A stretch of DNA of 64,000 nucleotides from Echinometra lucunter (taxonomy: Eukaryota; Echinodermata; Echinoidea; Camarodonta; Echinometridae): NCBI GenBank assembly GCA_029962745.1, contig CM057157.1, positions 1,173,491 through 1,237,490 on the forward strand, in the 5' to 3' direction. A model generated the notes under the pieces. The model did no database searches and had not been told where the DNA came from. It saw nothing but the letters and a program-made list of their open reading frames with translations. Position 1 is the first letter of the stretch. The number at the start of each line of letters is the position of its first letter. The position numbers and the translations under genes were made by a program. Shown piece by piece: positions 24,901-38,910 of the stretch.

Positions 24901-27900
24901 TGAGACACCTCTTTATGCTCTGATTATTTTTGTAGGAATTTGTAGACAATCTTTTATATGAATAACTATTAACTAATATCAAACTGCAAGATATTTCATA
25001 TTTGATTGAGCAGCTATAAGTATTTGATACTGACCTTTTATCCATTTATTTGTATCATAGTTTTGTTTAAAGTAATCTGCTTCATAAAAATTTCAAATCT
25101 ATTTTGTGTAGCCATACAATGTATTCCAATGCTTTAAAGGTACCAGGCTCGATTAGCATTCATGCTATATTCTGGTTCCTTTTATCCTTTGATTGTATTC
25201 TATACATGTATCTGTATGTATCTTATATGTTTATTATTGGATAATAAATTTCAAGTTCAAGTTCAAGTTCAAGTTCAAGGCATGAGGGGGAAAGGAAGCT
25301 CATGGAAAAGTAATGTGAAGCAAGAAAGTAATATTAGGAAGAGGATATTCTAGACAAGAAGCAGTGAAAGGATGTCATCATGGCTCAAAACTCAATAACC
25401 CCTCGTAAGAGAGAATACGTTGATCTTTTAATAATTGCGACGACGACGACGATGATGATGTTGCTGTTGATGATGACGATGATGTTAATGATGATGATGT
25501 TCTTCTTGTTGTTATTGATGATGATGCTGTTGTTGGTTGTTAATGACTATGATTATGCTGACGATGAGGGTATTCTTACTTGCTTGACAATCTGGTTCAA
25601 TCCAGTCATCAATACACTGTCCATTACATCTGCCTGTCACTATCTCACAAGCCTGTGAACAATGGCACGACTGAAGACAATCGAGGCCAAAGAAACCGGC
25701 GTCACATTCTGAAAAAAATATACGAACACCAGATCGTGTTTTACACCAAAAACAATTTTATTTGACAAAGGCGTTCGTGGAATTTCTTCTCACAATTATA
25801 ATGGTATGAAAAACAAGCTAACGAAATACAGTGTGAATATTTTGATAAAGAATATACCTGCTGTTTCTTTGTAAACATATTTGACGATATCAGCACCCTT
25901 TAAGACCACAATGTTCCATGGTAATTTGTGAAAGGTTGGACCCAATGTTTAACGTGCTGAACTAAATCAGCAAGCATAGGCCTACTACCATGACTATCTC
26001 ATGGTACTTATTTATATGCTTTTAAGACTACTTTAACCAGACCTGACTAAAACGTATTAACATGATGATGATAGCAGAAACAAATATTGAGTAACAGCAT
26101 CAGAACTGGGTTGGTGTATACCTTCACACTGGACTTGTCCACTGCGTACACTGTATCCTGGAGCACACTGTCGTTGAAGGCATTCTCCTGTCTCTTTATC
26201 ACATGGACCATCATTCAAGCAATGGCACTTATCAGTACACTCGGGTCCATAGTAGCCAGCGTCACAAACATTCGGGACTGAGAAAAGAGAACAAACAACA
26301 ATAGAACTTAAAAAGCATTCATGATCTAAGTGGTAACACAGTCTGTTTCATACGAATGCATTGTGAGAAATGGGAAAAAATTGGATAACATGAATTTATT
26401 ACCTTTATAAAGACAGCTACCATCATAACAAATCCAATCAAAATTCAATTTTATTTGTGTCAAACTAATTTGACATGCATTCACTGAAAATTTTGGGGGA
26501 AAGTCGATGTGAGTTTGTGCATCTGGAACACTTAACAGGTTCGTAAAACTTAAATATTACACTGTTTAAAATGCTATGAAGACCCTTTGTTGGTGAAGTC
26601 ATATTGCATAATATGACGATCACAATATGGCAAAGAATGATGATGCCTAAAATACGAAATATTGCCCGTTTTTTTTTTTCTCTACACTTATACCATTCAA
26701 TGATGTGTTATTACAGCAGAACATTAAACAGGATAGTCATTTGAGAATGAATTGAAATTTCTGAATTCTCTCCAGATTATATGGCAGCTTTGATTATCGC
26801 ATACAAACTTCTCCGGAAATATTTTTATTCATCAGCTGGCACTTACTTTGACAGTTGTTCCCAGACCAGCCTGCCTGACATCCACCTGTACATCCTCCTG
26901 TATATCTGTTACATGATGAACTTGCTGCACAGTGACATGTCTGTGAACAACCTGGACCATACTCATCACTGTCACATGCTACAATGAAAGTATTTTCTGA
27001 ATTAGGCAAATCGAAATACACATTTCACACTATATACACGGAATTAAAGGACGTTTATCAAATTATTAAAGAATAATATGTTAAATACACTGTTGCTCAT
27101 AAAGTTGGAATAATGTTTTTTTTTTTTACTTACCTCAGAATGTTCCACTCACCAACTGATTGTGACAATATGATTTATGCATGAGTAATGAAGCTTAGAT
27201 CTTTCCAGGAAGAGTACAGAGGTATTATCCTTCAATGCATGGCCGTACAAACAAAAGGATTTTTAAGACGGGCGGAGGAAAATGCAATACAGTACATCTT
27301 ATTACATTTTCTCTGTTTTTCATGAAATTTATGAGAGCCTGCCCCTACTCCATCCCAGCTGCGTACGGACATGATTCAGTGCTGAAGCGATTACCAGGAT
27401 CCCTGGTTCAAAACCATGACATACAAAATAGTGCCCTCTTATAAAGAATTATTCGTCATAACCGTCGGAGAGGACTTAAAACCATAGGTCCCGTGTTTTC
27501 TTACTTACAACCATACACATGCTTAGGAGTCACGCAAAAACTCATTTTTTCATATAATCTGGGAATGTATATATCTATCTATTAGGAAGAAATCATTGTC
27601 AAAATCATTTCATTAATGGTTGTAAACAACTTTATTCCAACTTTATGAGCAACAGTGTACATCCCGATAGGAAAAGGCTTTTGCATACCTTTCTCCGGTT
27701 GTGAGGACTACCACCGCTTATTAATGAATACCAGGCATCCATTCTTCAAATTTGGCGAGCGAGTAGATTTTTACCCATACAGAGATATTAAAGAATTAAA
27801 GACTTATTGGGTGTTGCAAGAAAGTTGCAATCGATTGCAAATTGCAACTGATTGTCACTGGCCAATCAAAATCATTATTGCATGCATGTCTTCTTAAAAG

Positions 27901-30900
27901 GGCAGACCCTGAGCCAATCAGAATGGCTGTTTCAAAATTAGCAATTATTTGCAATTGATTGCAACCTTCTTGCAACACCCCATAAGAGTTATAAATATGT
28001 CAAAAGGATAATGTACAAAGAAAAATCTTCCAAAATAGCAAAATAAACTTCATTGCAATTGCAATAAAGTTTATCATGAAAATAGAATGACAGGGGCCAC
28101 TGAACGGGGGGGGGGGGGGGGGGGGGGGGGCTGCCCCTCACTTTTTTTATTAGACACGTTGCCCTCTGTACAAAAAGGCGGAAATTATTATCCTGGTTTG
28201 GAAACTAAGGCCCCCCCCTTCAAAAACGCTCTTCGACTTCTGGGATAATATCAAATAAAACACACCAAGAACACAAGCATCGAGTAGCAACACACTCACC
28301 AACGTTACATGCAAATCCCTTGATACCGACATCACATGAGCAACCGTACGGATCAGGCAGGCAAAAGAGTTTGTCATGGCAGAAGTCAGTCGGGTCATCA
28401 GGGTCTATAAAAGTACATCTGAACTCACACTGATATCCAAATCGATTGCCGCCACCAGGTCTGCAAACTTTTCATAATAATCATTCTTTTTAAAAATTTT
28501 CCTAGTATATGGAATATATAATCATCATATATAGGGAAACAGAAAGGATTCATCCCTGATACCGTGCAATCCCATGGGATACAAGATTTCCTGTCAGAAA
28601 GAATTGCCCACTTTATGATCACAACTGCTTTTTAAAAATACCTTTCTAATCTTATAGATATGGGCAAATTCTTCCAACAATGACTAAAAAATGAAAACAA
28701 GCATATTTCTTTGGTAAACTTATACCAAATAAGCTTCTAAAACTGCCCTTCAGCTGGTCAAATTTACTCTACATTTTGATACCAAATTCTTTCAAAATCA
28801 TAAGAAATGTGCTATGTCATTACCAATTTTTGAACAATTTAAAAAAGAAAAGTAAATTACATGCTTTACTCACTATCGAGACAGTTTGGTCCTTTGAAGT
28901 TATTAGGGCAGATACATAAACCAGACTTGTCATCACAAACTCCACCATTGTAGCATTTATCACATATACCATAGCACTCTGGAGGTCCCCATTTACCAGC
29001 AGGGCATTCTAATAAATAAAACAGAGGAATTTAGGGAGATCCATTTGATCTTACATATTCCATTTGTAAATTCACATGAACATAATATGAAAAGCAATTT
29101 AGATCGACTGCAAACGATCAAACAAACAATGAATATTAGCCACTTCAGTAAGCGAGCTATACGGTGACTTGAAAGTGGTACACTACTAAGATGGGTATGA
29201 TAGGAGACCCTAGTAGCAGATGATAACAAACTTTAAAATGCCATAATTATAGTGCAATAGGTACTACCCTCCTTTCTGATAAAACATTTGATTACCAATA
29301 TATTTGATTACTAATACTAAATAACCCGTTTCAAATCAGATCTGAATACTGCTTCTCAATTGTACTTTGCGGGTTTGATGATTATCAAAGTATTGATTAT
29401 CCCATTAAGAAAGAGCAAAAATTTCAAGGTTGTGTTTGTGTATCGTCTGACGCGTTAGTGGGGTTACAAAAAGGCTCCTTTTGTAATTCAATGATCCAAA
29501 ATAAGACCACAGAGGGTACTCTCAAATGACTAGGTCATTGTATACATACATGCATACCTCTAACAATGAGTCTGTACAAGCCACCTCTATTTTGATTCCT
29601 CTCATTATTATAATAGATCTCATAGATGCCTGCATCTGATGTCTGGATTGGGTTTGGGAGGGTGATCTGTGTCTGACCATCAAAAGATGTCAATCTATCC
29701 TCTCCATCTTTCCTCCAAGTGATGACATTACCACTAGCATCGGGATTGTAACGACTAGTCATTGTGATCCTCACTGCGGTGTCATTCACATTCACTGTCT
29801 TTGTAAACAATCCATCACTTGATAGGAATTTAGCTGACAAATCAACAGGAACAAAAAAGCAGTTCGTTGAATACAAATTTACATAACATTTTGAGGCAAA
29901 TTTCTTGCCTTCTCAAAGAAGGCAAGAAATATGCCCGGGGACGCTGACTTGATATATGCAGACCATCACGATTTTTGCCAAAACTCCATACCGATACATG
30001 AACTCCATGATATTTATCACTGTGCGGCGTATTTATCAATTTTCGTTGCAGGAACAAAGTATAAACCTTATCAGCCCCCAATACAAACTAGACAGAAAAT
30101 ATCCCTCTCTGAAGGAAAGATAAACAAAATCATTGTGACCGGCAACTCTAAACGTCTATATAATCATCATAAAATTGTTTTATCATTACCAGTACCTTCA
30201 TTTGGAAAATGCGGAGGGGGGGGGGGGGAGGATATTAATTCATTTCATAGACCAGTACTTCTCAACCAGTGATCCGCGAGGTCAGTCCAAAATATTTTAG
30301 AAAAAAAATTCTTGAATTCAGCTTTACTGTTAACATCAAATTGAATTGAATTTATTAAACATATCAAAATAACATCAAGAGTTGTAGATTACTGTCACTG
30401 CAATGTGCTAATTAAAAAAAAAAAAAGATTTCTGTACATTTTGAGTGGGGGCATTATATTAATATTTCATTTATTGCATCTATACATATAGGGTGGATTT
30501 TGTAATGACTTGTAATGTAGGAAATGTAGCGGTCCAGATAATTACCACACAAATCGCTCTCTATTTTCTTTTGTCAAGTTTTATTGATTTTTTTCTCACT
30601 GGGGATCTGTGAAGTGGGCCTCGAAAAAAATTAATAGCCAAAGTGGGCCTCGTGGTAAAAAAGGTTGAGAAGCACCGTCATAGACGGTCGATCTACTGGT
30701 CACTATGCAGTGAAAGTTATTTACCATCACTACGATGGAAAAATGTGATAATCCTTGTGGCGTCTCGTTCAGGTTTAGAAGCCTGACAGTAGAAAGGACC
30801 AAATCCTTCTGATCTCCATGTAGTCGTGTCGGGGAACATAACTACTCTGACGTCATCGAGATAATGATGTGTCTCATCTTCTGGTGGAGCTCTGTCTGTT

Positions 30901-33900
30901 GTTATTGGAGCTGATCGACCGAATGAAAGGGAAGCATCTCCATCAGGATCACTGCGGTAACACTGATACTCTGGTCGGTTCTCATCATGAGTAGTATCTA
31001 CAGTTGTGTATCTCTTGCTCAAGACTGTGATGTGAACAACTTCACCTGCAATAATTATATATAAAAAAAAAAAACTTTAAAAAAAAAGCCAATAGCAAGA
31101 TTGTGTCTCGCCCACCCGTGACTAAATAACATGAAAGTTCCCCAAGTACATCCCTAACCAAGTTTGATGTCACAAGAAAGTCTTGCAGGTAAACTTTAAT
31201 GTTTGACCTAAAATGACCTTTAACCTTACCATGTGACCTGACGGCACAATAGCATGAATGTACACCTATTGCATCTATCACCCAAATTTGGTTGCTATTG
31301 CAGCAACATGTACCAAGTTATGTGTCATAAGAGAGTCTTGCAGGTAAACTTTAACGTTTGAAATAAAATGACCTATGACCTTACCATGTGACCTCCAATA
31401 CCACTATAACATGAAGGTCCCCCAAGTAGATCTATGACTCAAGTTTAGTTGAAAAGAGAGCAACAGTTGCAAAAATTTTTCGCATAAGAGAGAGTCTTGC
31501 AGGTAAACTTTAACATTTGACTTCAAATGACCTTTGACCTCACCATGTGACCTCCGACAGCGCCACAACATGATGTTACCCCTAATATATTTTTCACCCG
31601 TTGATGCTTCCCTTTCATTCGGTCGATCAGCTCCAATAACAACAGACAGAGCTCCACCAGAAGATGAGACACATCATTATCTCGATGACGTCAGAGTAAT
31701 TATGTTCCCCGACACGACTACATCACCTTTGACCTCTGACGTTTGACCTTTGACGTTTGACCTTTGACCTTTGACCTCACCATGTGACCTCCGACAGCGC
31801 CACAACATGATGTTACCCCTAATATATTTTTCACCCAGGTTTGGTTGCCATTGGACCAACAGTTGTCAAGTTATGTGTCATGAGGGAGTCTTGCAGGTAA
31901 ACTTTAACATTTGAAATAAAATGACCTTTGACCTTACCATGTGACATCCGATGCCACTATAATATGAAGGTCCCCCAAGTGCATCTATGACCCAAGTTTA
32001 GTTGAAAAGGGAGCAACAGTTGCAAAGTTATTTGTCATAAGAGAGTCTTGCAAGTAAACTCTAACATTTGACCTCAAATGACCTTTGACCTCACCATGTG
32101 ACCTCCGACAGCGCCACAACATGATGTTACCCCTAGTGCATCTATCGACCAAGTTTGGTTGCCATTGGACCAACAGTTGCCAAGTTATGTGTCATAAAAG
32201 AGTCTTGCAGGTTAACTTTAACGTACCGTATGTAAAAATAGTCTTGAGGGTACTCTGTAACAATGTGACCTCAAATGACCTTTGACCTCAGTATGTGACC
32301 TCCGACAGCACCGCAACATGATGGTATCCCTAGTGCATCTACCACCCAAGTTTGGTTGCAATTGGACCAGCAGTTGCCAAGTTATGCGTCATAAGTCTTG
32401 CAGCTAAACTTTAAAGGCCCCGTCACATATTAGCGAATCTAACCAACGAACGCCTAGCGAACAGCTATTTCTTAAAGTCCAAATACGCTGAAATTCTTGG
32501 CCACAATAGAGTTCCGAAGGTGCCGTCACATATTAGCTAATTTAAGAGTATTTGAACGTATCTGGACTTTAAAGAAATAGCTGTTCGCTAGGCATTATTT
32601 GGCTCGATTCGCTAATATGTGACGGGGCCTTAACATTTGTGACGGACGGACGACGGACGGACGACAGACTGACACCATTTGGATCCCTAAGTCTCGCCTT
32701 CACCACCGCGGGGCGAGACAAAAATAGAATTTGCATTTTCACCTCCCCAGAAAAAAAATTAAATTGATAGTGGAAGTTTAAGTTAAGACTGAGTTTGAAA
32801 CAATCTGTAGCTTCAGGATATTTCATAATATTCACTTATATCCACTTATAATGTAACATACAATATCTAAAATAACGTTTAAACAGTTTATGTTTCAGAA
32901 TTCTGAGATGTTGTTTCTTCAGCCTCAATCTTACATCATACCTGTCATACTTAAAACTTATATCAAAACTACAGCGATGAAACACAGGCAAACCTCTCAA
33001 AAGAACGGAACATGGTTCAGAGTTTTTTTCTAAGCTTTAAATTTTCTAATAGAACTAAATCTCATACACAAAGGCATATACTCTCTGCTTGTGTTAGAAA
33101 AAGTCTTCAATCATTAGCAATAACTAAATATGGGATGTGTTTTAAAGACATTGGTTGACATTGTTATTATTTTTTTAAAATTCTCATTGTGTTACTTGAT
33201 CATGGGATAAAAATTAGCGTTATAGTGTAAAAATACCAGTCTTAAAGTTTCAGAGTGTAATATCCACAGGAAGTATTTTTAAATATTAGAAATGTGAAGC
33301 AATATTTGAAAAATATACGAGGGTCGGTTGCACAGACTAGACGTAAGGAGTGCGCATGCGCATATGGCTAACCGGACCATACTGTGTATTGGCGTATCAC
33401 GCGGCGGAAGGCAGATAACGGTATTTTTTAATCAGAGCAAAACGGTCCTCTTATTCATTGTCTCTCGAGACGAAAAATAACAAAATCGCGGTTTTCGTCT
33501 AACTTACAGTTTTTCATTCCAAATTATGGTTGGTTTCAGGGTTTTTGAGTACAAATACAAGTACTCATACACATGTTTCATCTTAGTTTGAGCAAAGTTA
33601 GCCAATGCCTTTAACCTTGAAAATGGATGACCTAACTGGTCGAAGAGCTGAGTGGAAAATGCATTAAAAAGATGATCGAGTTATTTAGAAAGGAAATGCA
33701 TTGTTATTAGAACAGGGTTATTGTTTAGTCAGACCTATGTTAATTGAGGTATGATTTGGTCCAGTTCATGTTTGGGCTGTTTATATTCAAAGTTGAAAAT
33801 CTGTGGTGGAAGAAAATAAAATTTTGAAGTATTAAAAACCAGTAGATGATTAATCCTTTTAGAAGTCATAATGATAACAGATTTTTCAAAATAATTGGTT

Positions 33901-34568
33901 GAGTAATTTTCTATTCCAGACCATGAAAATACAGACAACTCCGCATCTGGCCAAACCCCTAACCCTCTCAAAGTACCTACCAAAGCAGTCCTTCTCTCCT
34001 TTGAAAGCAAGACACTACCCAAACAAAAAACCCAGGAATTCAAAGTAAAATACTATATCCCGCCCGTCCCGAGATGCTTTAATTGCCAACGCATGGGACA
34101 TGTCGCTCCCGAATGCCATTCAAAACAAAGATGCTTCAGGTGCGGAGAAGTCCATCCCTATGACCAATGCCAAAGGAAATCCAACCAATACTGTATTTAC
34201 AGCAAAAGAAACCATTCTGCAGCCTTTAAAGGATGCATGGAAGTCAAACAAGCAAAATTAATCCAAGCAATCAGAGTTGAAAAAAAAGCTATGCAGAAGC
34301 TGCAAAAAAATTCAAAGAGACAAACAAAAAGGAGAAAGAAATAACTAACAGTAAAGAACAAAGCGCTACTACCAGCAATAGTGTACCCACCAAACAAGCA
34401 AGAAAGAAGATGGAGACAGAAAAGAAACGAGGATGACACACAACACATGGATGTAGAATCTACCCCAAACGAACTAAATCTCTCTTCCGCTCATGCAGAA
34501 TAAGAAACAAACCAACAACCAAGCAGGATCGAGAAATTCAGTATTTTGGTTACAGCAAAAAAAAAAAA

Positions 34569-34602
<34 letters not shown>

Positions 34603-37600
34603 AACAACAAACACACAAAAAACAGACCTTTTGATGTTTCTTTTCCGTACCATAAAACAGGTGCAACAAGAATTCACACAAGCAAAAAAATGGAGAAATT
34701 TCTCCAGCATGCTCAGCAATGTTTCAAACTAACACACGAAGAGTTGGAATCCATGAGACACCACAGGGAGCTTCACTAAAATCCTAATCGCCATGGCAGC
34801 ATTGTCCATATTACAATGGAATGCTCAGGGGTTGGTGGGGACACATGGATATGAGTTAATCCAACTACTACAGTCACGAATGAATAAACCCTATCACCTC
34901 TTGTGTATTCAAGAAACGTGATTTGCAGAAAATAAATTATTACATATACCGAACAACTCATGATTACCCCGCAACCGGAAAACTGGAGAAAGGGGCGGCT
35001 GCACGACGTACGTACCCAGCTCTGTGTATTTCAAAAACATAGAATTTCTCGATATCTACGAATTATAGAATATAACATTGCACCTGAGAAATTCCTGCGT
35101 GACTGATGTAAATGTTTGTAAATTAAATCCTTGTCAACGATTAGATAAAGATATTCTTAATTCAATCTTCCCAGAAAACAATAACAATAAACACTGACTA
35201 ATCCTATATAGAAGACTTTAATGGTCACAATTCCTTTTGGGGTAGCAATACGTACTGACCCAAACGGTCGCTTAATTGAACAGTATATGGAACTTAATAA
35301 TACTGTATTGCTAAATGATGGATCGGGTAGCAGGATGGACCACCATACAGGCATGGTGTCTTGCCTAGATCTAAGTTTGGCAACGCCCTACATAGCAAAT
35401 AGATGTAATTGGACTGTAAAACAAAATAGGCTTGAAAGTGATCATTTCCCATAGAAATTTAAATTACCAAAAATAGATTACTTGAACGAGGACATCTAAA
35501 CCAAAGAGAGTCATGTATGAACTTCAAAAACAACAATTTAACAAAAAACTAACCAATATGACGCCGAATCAAAATACAGAAGAATATTACGACGAGTTCA
35601 TAAACACCATCAAGAAAATCATCAAAGAAACAATATCATCCATAACAAAAAAACATAAAGCTCCCAACCCTTGGTCGAATGAAGAATGTAAAAAAAAAGA
35701 AAGAAAGAAAGAAACCAAGCTTGGTTTCTTTCTTTCTTTTTTTTTTATCAAATACATGACAAAAGATTATCTCTACGAATATCTGAACAAGAAGGCCAAA
35801 GCTCAGAAACGATAAGAGAAGCAAAAAGGAAACACTGGGAAAAGTACTGTTCTAAACTTAACAGACTCACCACCATTTCAGACGTTTGGAAAATGATAAA
35901 GAGCTACAATAACATTTCGATCCCGAAAAGAACGTATACCAACGATACGAGAAAACAACGTAGAATATATTACTGACCAAGAAAAGGCCAACAAAATGGC
36001 AGAAAATCATGCGAGCTGCGAACATAACAACATTGACCCTCACTCTCAAACATACACTAAAGTAAGAAGAAACATAAAGTAACAGAAAAAGAAATAGAAA
36101 ATTTTCCCTCGGTTTTGAATGACGATTTCACAATTTCAGAACTAGATGCAGCAATCGAACGTCATGATAGTTCTTCAACCCCTGGACATGATAAGATCAG
36201 CTACCTGATTTACAAAAAATTACTATAATCATCGAGACAAACCATGCTAAGATTGGTAAATGAAATATGGAAATCTGGAAAAATACCAAAACAGTGCAAA
36301 CACTCAATCCTTATTCCAATTAAAAAAAAAGAACCTGACAAAATATCGTCTTATAGACCAATTGCCCTCACGGTATGTTTCATTAAAATCATGAAACATA
36401 TGATTAATGCTAGACTAAGATGGTTTATTGAAAAACACGAAATACTCCCCCATTCCAGACAGTATTCAGAAAACATTGAACTACAACAGATAGTATCGTC
36501 AACTTGGAAAATGAAATACAAAAAAAAATCTCTAAAAGACAACAAACGGTTGCCTTATTCCTAGATACTGAAAAGGCATTCAATACCCTCTGCATTGATG
36601 GGCTCATCTCAAACCTCTATGAACTAGGGATACGAGGTAACATACTCAAATTCATTCACAATTTCTTAAGTAATAGAACTTTCCAAATAAAAATAGACAA
36701 TATCCTCTCCGACATAAGAAAATACAGGAAATGGCCTACCACATGGTAGCATTTTAAGCCCAAATTTGTTTAATCTCATGCTCTGCCGAATTCCCCCAAA
36801 ACCCCACAGTAACAATTTCTCTATACGCAGACGATTGGGGACTTCAGGACCTAATATTGACTTCATTATTAAGAAACTACAAACTTGCTTGAACACCCTA
36901 CACAATTGGTTTGAACAACGAGGTTTCAAATTTTCAGAAAATAAAACTACCCCTATGCTCTTCACTAACAGCACCCGAACCAACCTCTCAGAAATCAGAC
37001 TCAAAGAGAAAAGACTGACATTTAAAGAAAAAATCATAAATTTCTGGCATTCTTTTTGACAAAAAAACTCACGTGGAATGATCACACCCAAGATCTACGA
37101 AACAGATAGGCACAAGATGGGTGAATAACTAAAAAAAAAATTACTTATGCTCTATTGTGGTTTGATAAGATCGCTTTTGGACTACGAATGCGAAGCGTAC
37201 GAGTCAGCCAGTGAAAGCTCTAAAAAGTACTTAACTCAAGACAACATTACGAATATACGCAGGTACGCTGCACAGCACATCTCTAGCAACGTCTTTCTAG
37301 TTCTGTGACCTCTAGCAGCCCTACAGGTCGAAATGAACGAGCCCCCTCTAGAGCTCAGACGAAAAATGTTGACGGACAAGCACCATGCTCATCTCCCAGA
37401 CTGAAAATCATCCACTTAAAGATCACATCCACCCATGTTGGCAATTTGAAAAGCTAAAGAATAAAAAAAGTAAGACAACCATTTGGAATGAGAATAAAGC
37501 ATGTAAAAACAATTATAGAGGACAAAACAGAAAACACGAAGCCATGTTCCATCCCCTTCAGGCATATCAATACTCCCCCTATATCCACGGTATTGACTAA

Positions 37601-38822
37601 ATTATTTTTAAAAAGTGATGACTTGAATGAAAACAAACTAAAGTGTATGGAACTTACAATTTAACTTGAAATAACAGCCTCTTTACATCCAAATCTACAT
37701 CGGGAACGGCATCCGCTTGTTTTTCGTACCCTACTTTTCTATAAAACGAGCCAAACATCTAGCTAACTACACTACCAATTTCAGAGCAGAACTAGCTGCA
37801 ATTTCAATGGTTATGTTATGGATAGAGCAACTAAACTTACACTGAGAAGTGGTGATTTTTACAGACTCTCTATCCACACTTCTTTCTTTACAGTTCCCTT
37901 ATGACATCTTCATATATGACATCCTATACAATTACACCAGACTGCTATACAAAGGCACCCAAGTGCACCTACAGTGGATCCCATCGCACCGTTGAATCAG
38001 GGATCTCCCTGGTTGAATCAAAGGAAATGAAATAGCGGATCACCTTGCCAAACAAGCATTACACAAAGAAATTGAAATAAAGAATAAATTATGTATATCG
38101 GAAGTAAAAAAAAAATAATAAGATCAGAATTGTATAACAAATGGGAGCAAAGATGGGAAAATTATGCAGAAGAAACAAATAGACCCTTTAAACCAAAAAT
38201 CCTGCACAACTTGGAATGCTCACTGACCAGAGACAGTGAGGTTATCATTCGTAGATTAAGATATATTGGCTTAAATTCAGATCCGGCTAAAATATGGACA
38301 TCCGAACCAACCATGAACAACAAAAATTGTAACCATTGCAATACCCCTGACAGCCCGATTAATATTGCAGGTTGCCAGGGATCATCCTTCTCAACCACTG
38401 TTGAGTTCACTCCACTGGCTTCCTTTGAAACAAAGAATAATTTTCAAATTACTTTTGTTTGTGTACAAAATAATCAATGATCAAGCTCCAAAGTATTTGG
38501 GTAATTGTTTGAATTTATACACACCCACCAGAGCACTGAGGTCGGCCAGTGATCCTCTTCGTCTCACACATTCAGTTACTCGTACGTTGGCTGGTGATAG
38601 GACATTTACTGTGTCATCTTCAAAACACTGGAATGATTTGGCACTCACAATTAGGCAGTCTCCATCAATTACAACATTCAGAAAGGCATTAAAAACCCAT
38701 CTTTTTTGCAGTTTGTAGTTTAGGATATACATTATGTTTCCTTTTTGATTATTGTAAGCGCTTTGGGCCTTATGGGAAAAATGCAGCATAAATAATAAGT
38801 AATAATGATAATAATAATGATG

Positions 38823-38910
<88 letters not shown>

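Larger units (their letters stand above)
31104..32720. repeat. Tandem array of about 190-bp units with TGACCTTTGACC motifs
   Basis: The units share ACCATGTGACCTCCGACAGC, GCCACAACATGATGTTACCC, CAAGTTTGGTTGCCATTGGA, CCAACAGTTGCCAAGTTATG and GTCTTGCAGGTAAACTTTAA. The region is bounded by TGTCTCGCCC (31104-31113) and its inverse GGGCGAGACA (32711-32720), so it may be one transposable element with 10-bp termini. It ends with GACGGACGGACGACGG repeats. It carries two insertions, at 31603-31723 and 32414-32631. Confidence 0.8.

Noticed and set aside
28300..28460. Alternative acceptor GCAG at 28461 for exon 5
   Set aside because: It looks slightly better as a splice site but removes the first EGF cysteine and gives a 161-nt exon that breaks the phase 1-1 chain.
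31534..31746. Plus-strand frame containing receptor-like residues as a separate Ig gene
   Set aside because: It is an inverted 121-bp copy of exon 2 without splice sites or the rest of the domain.
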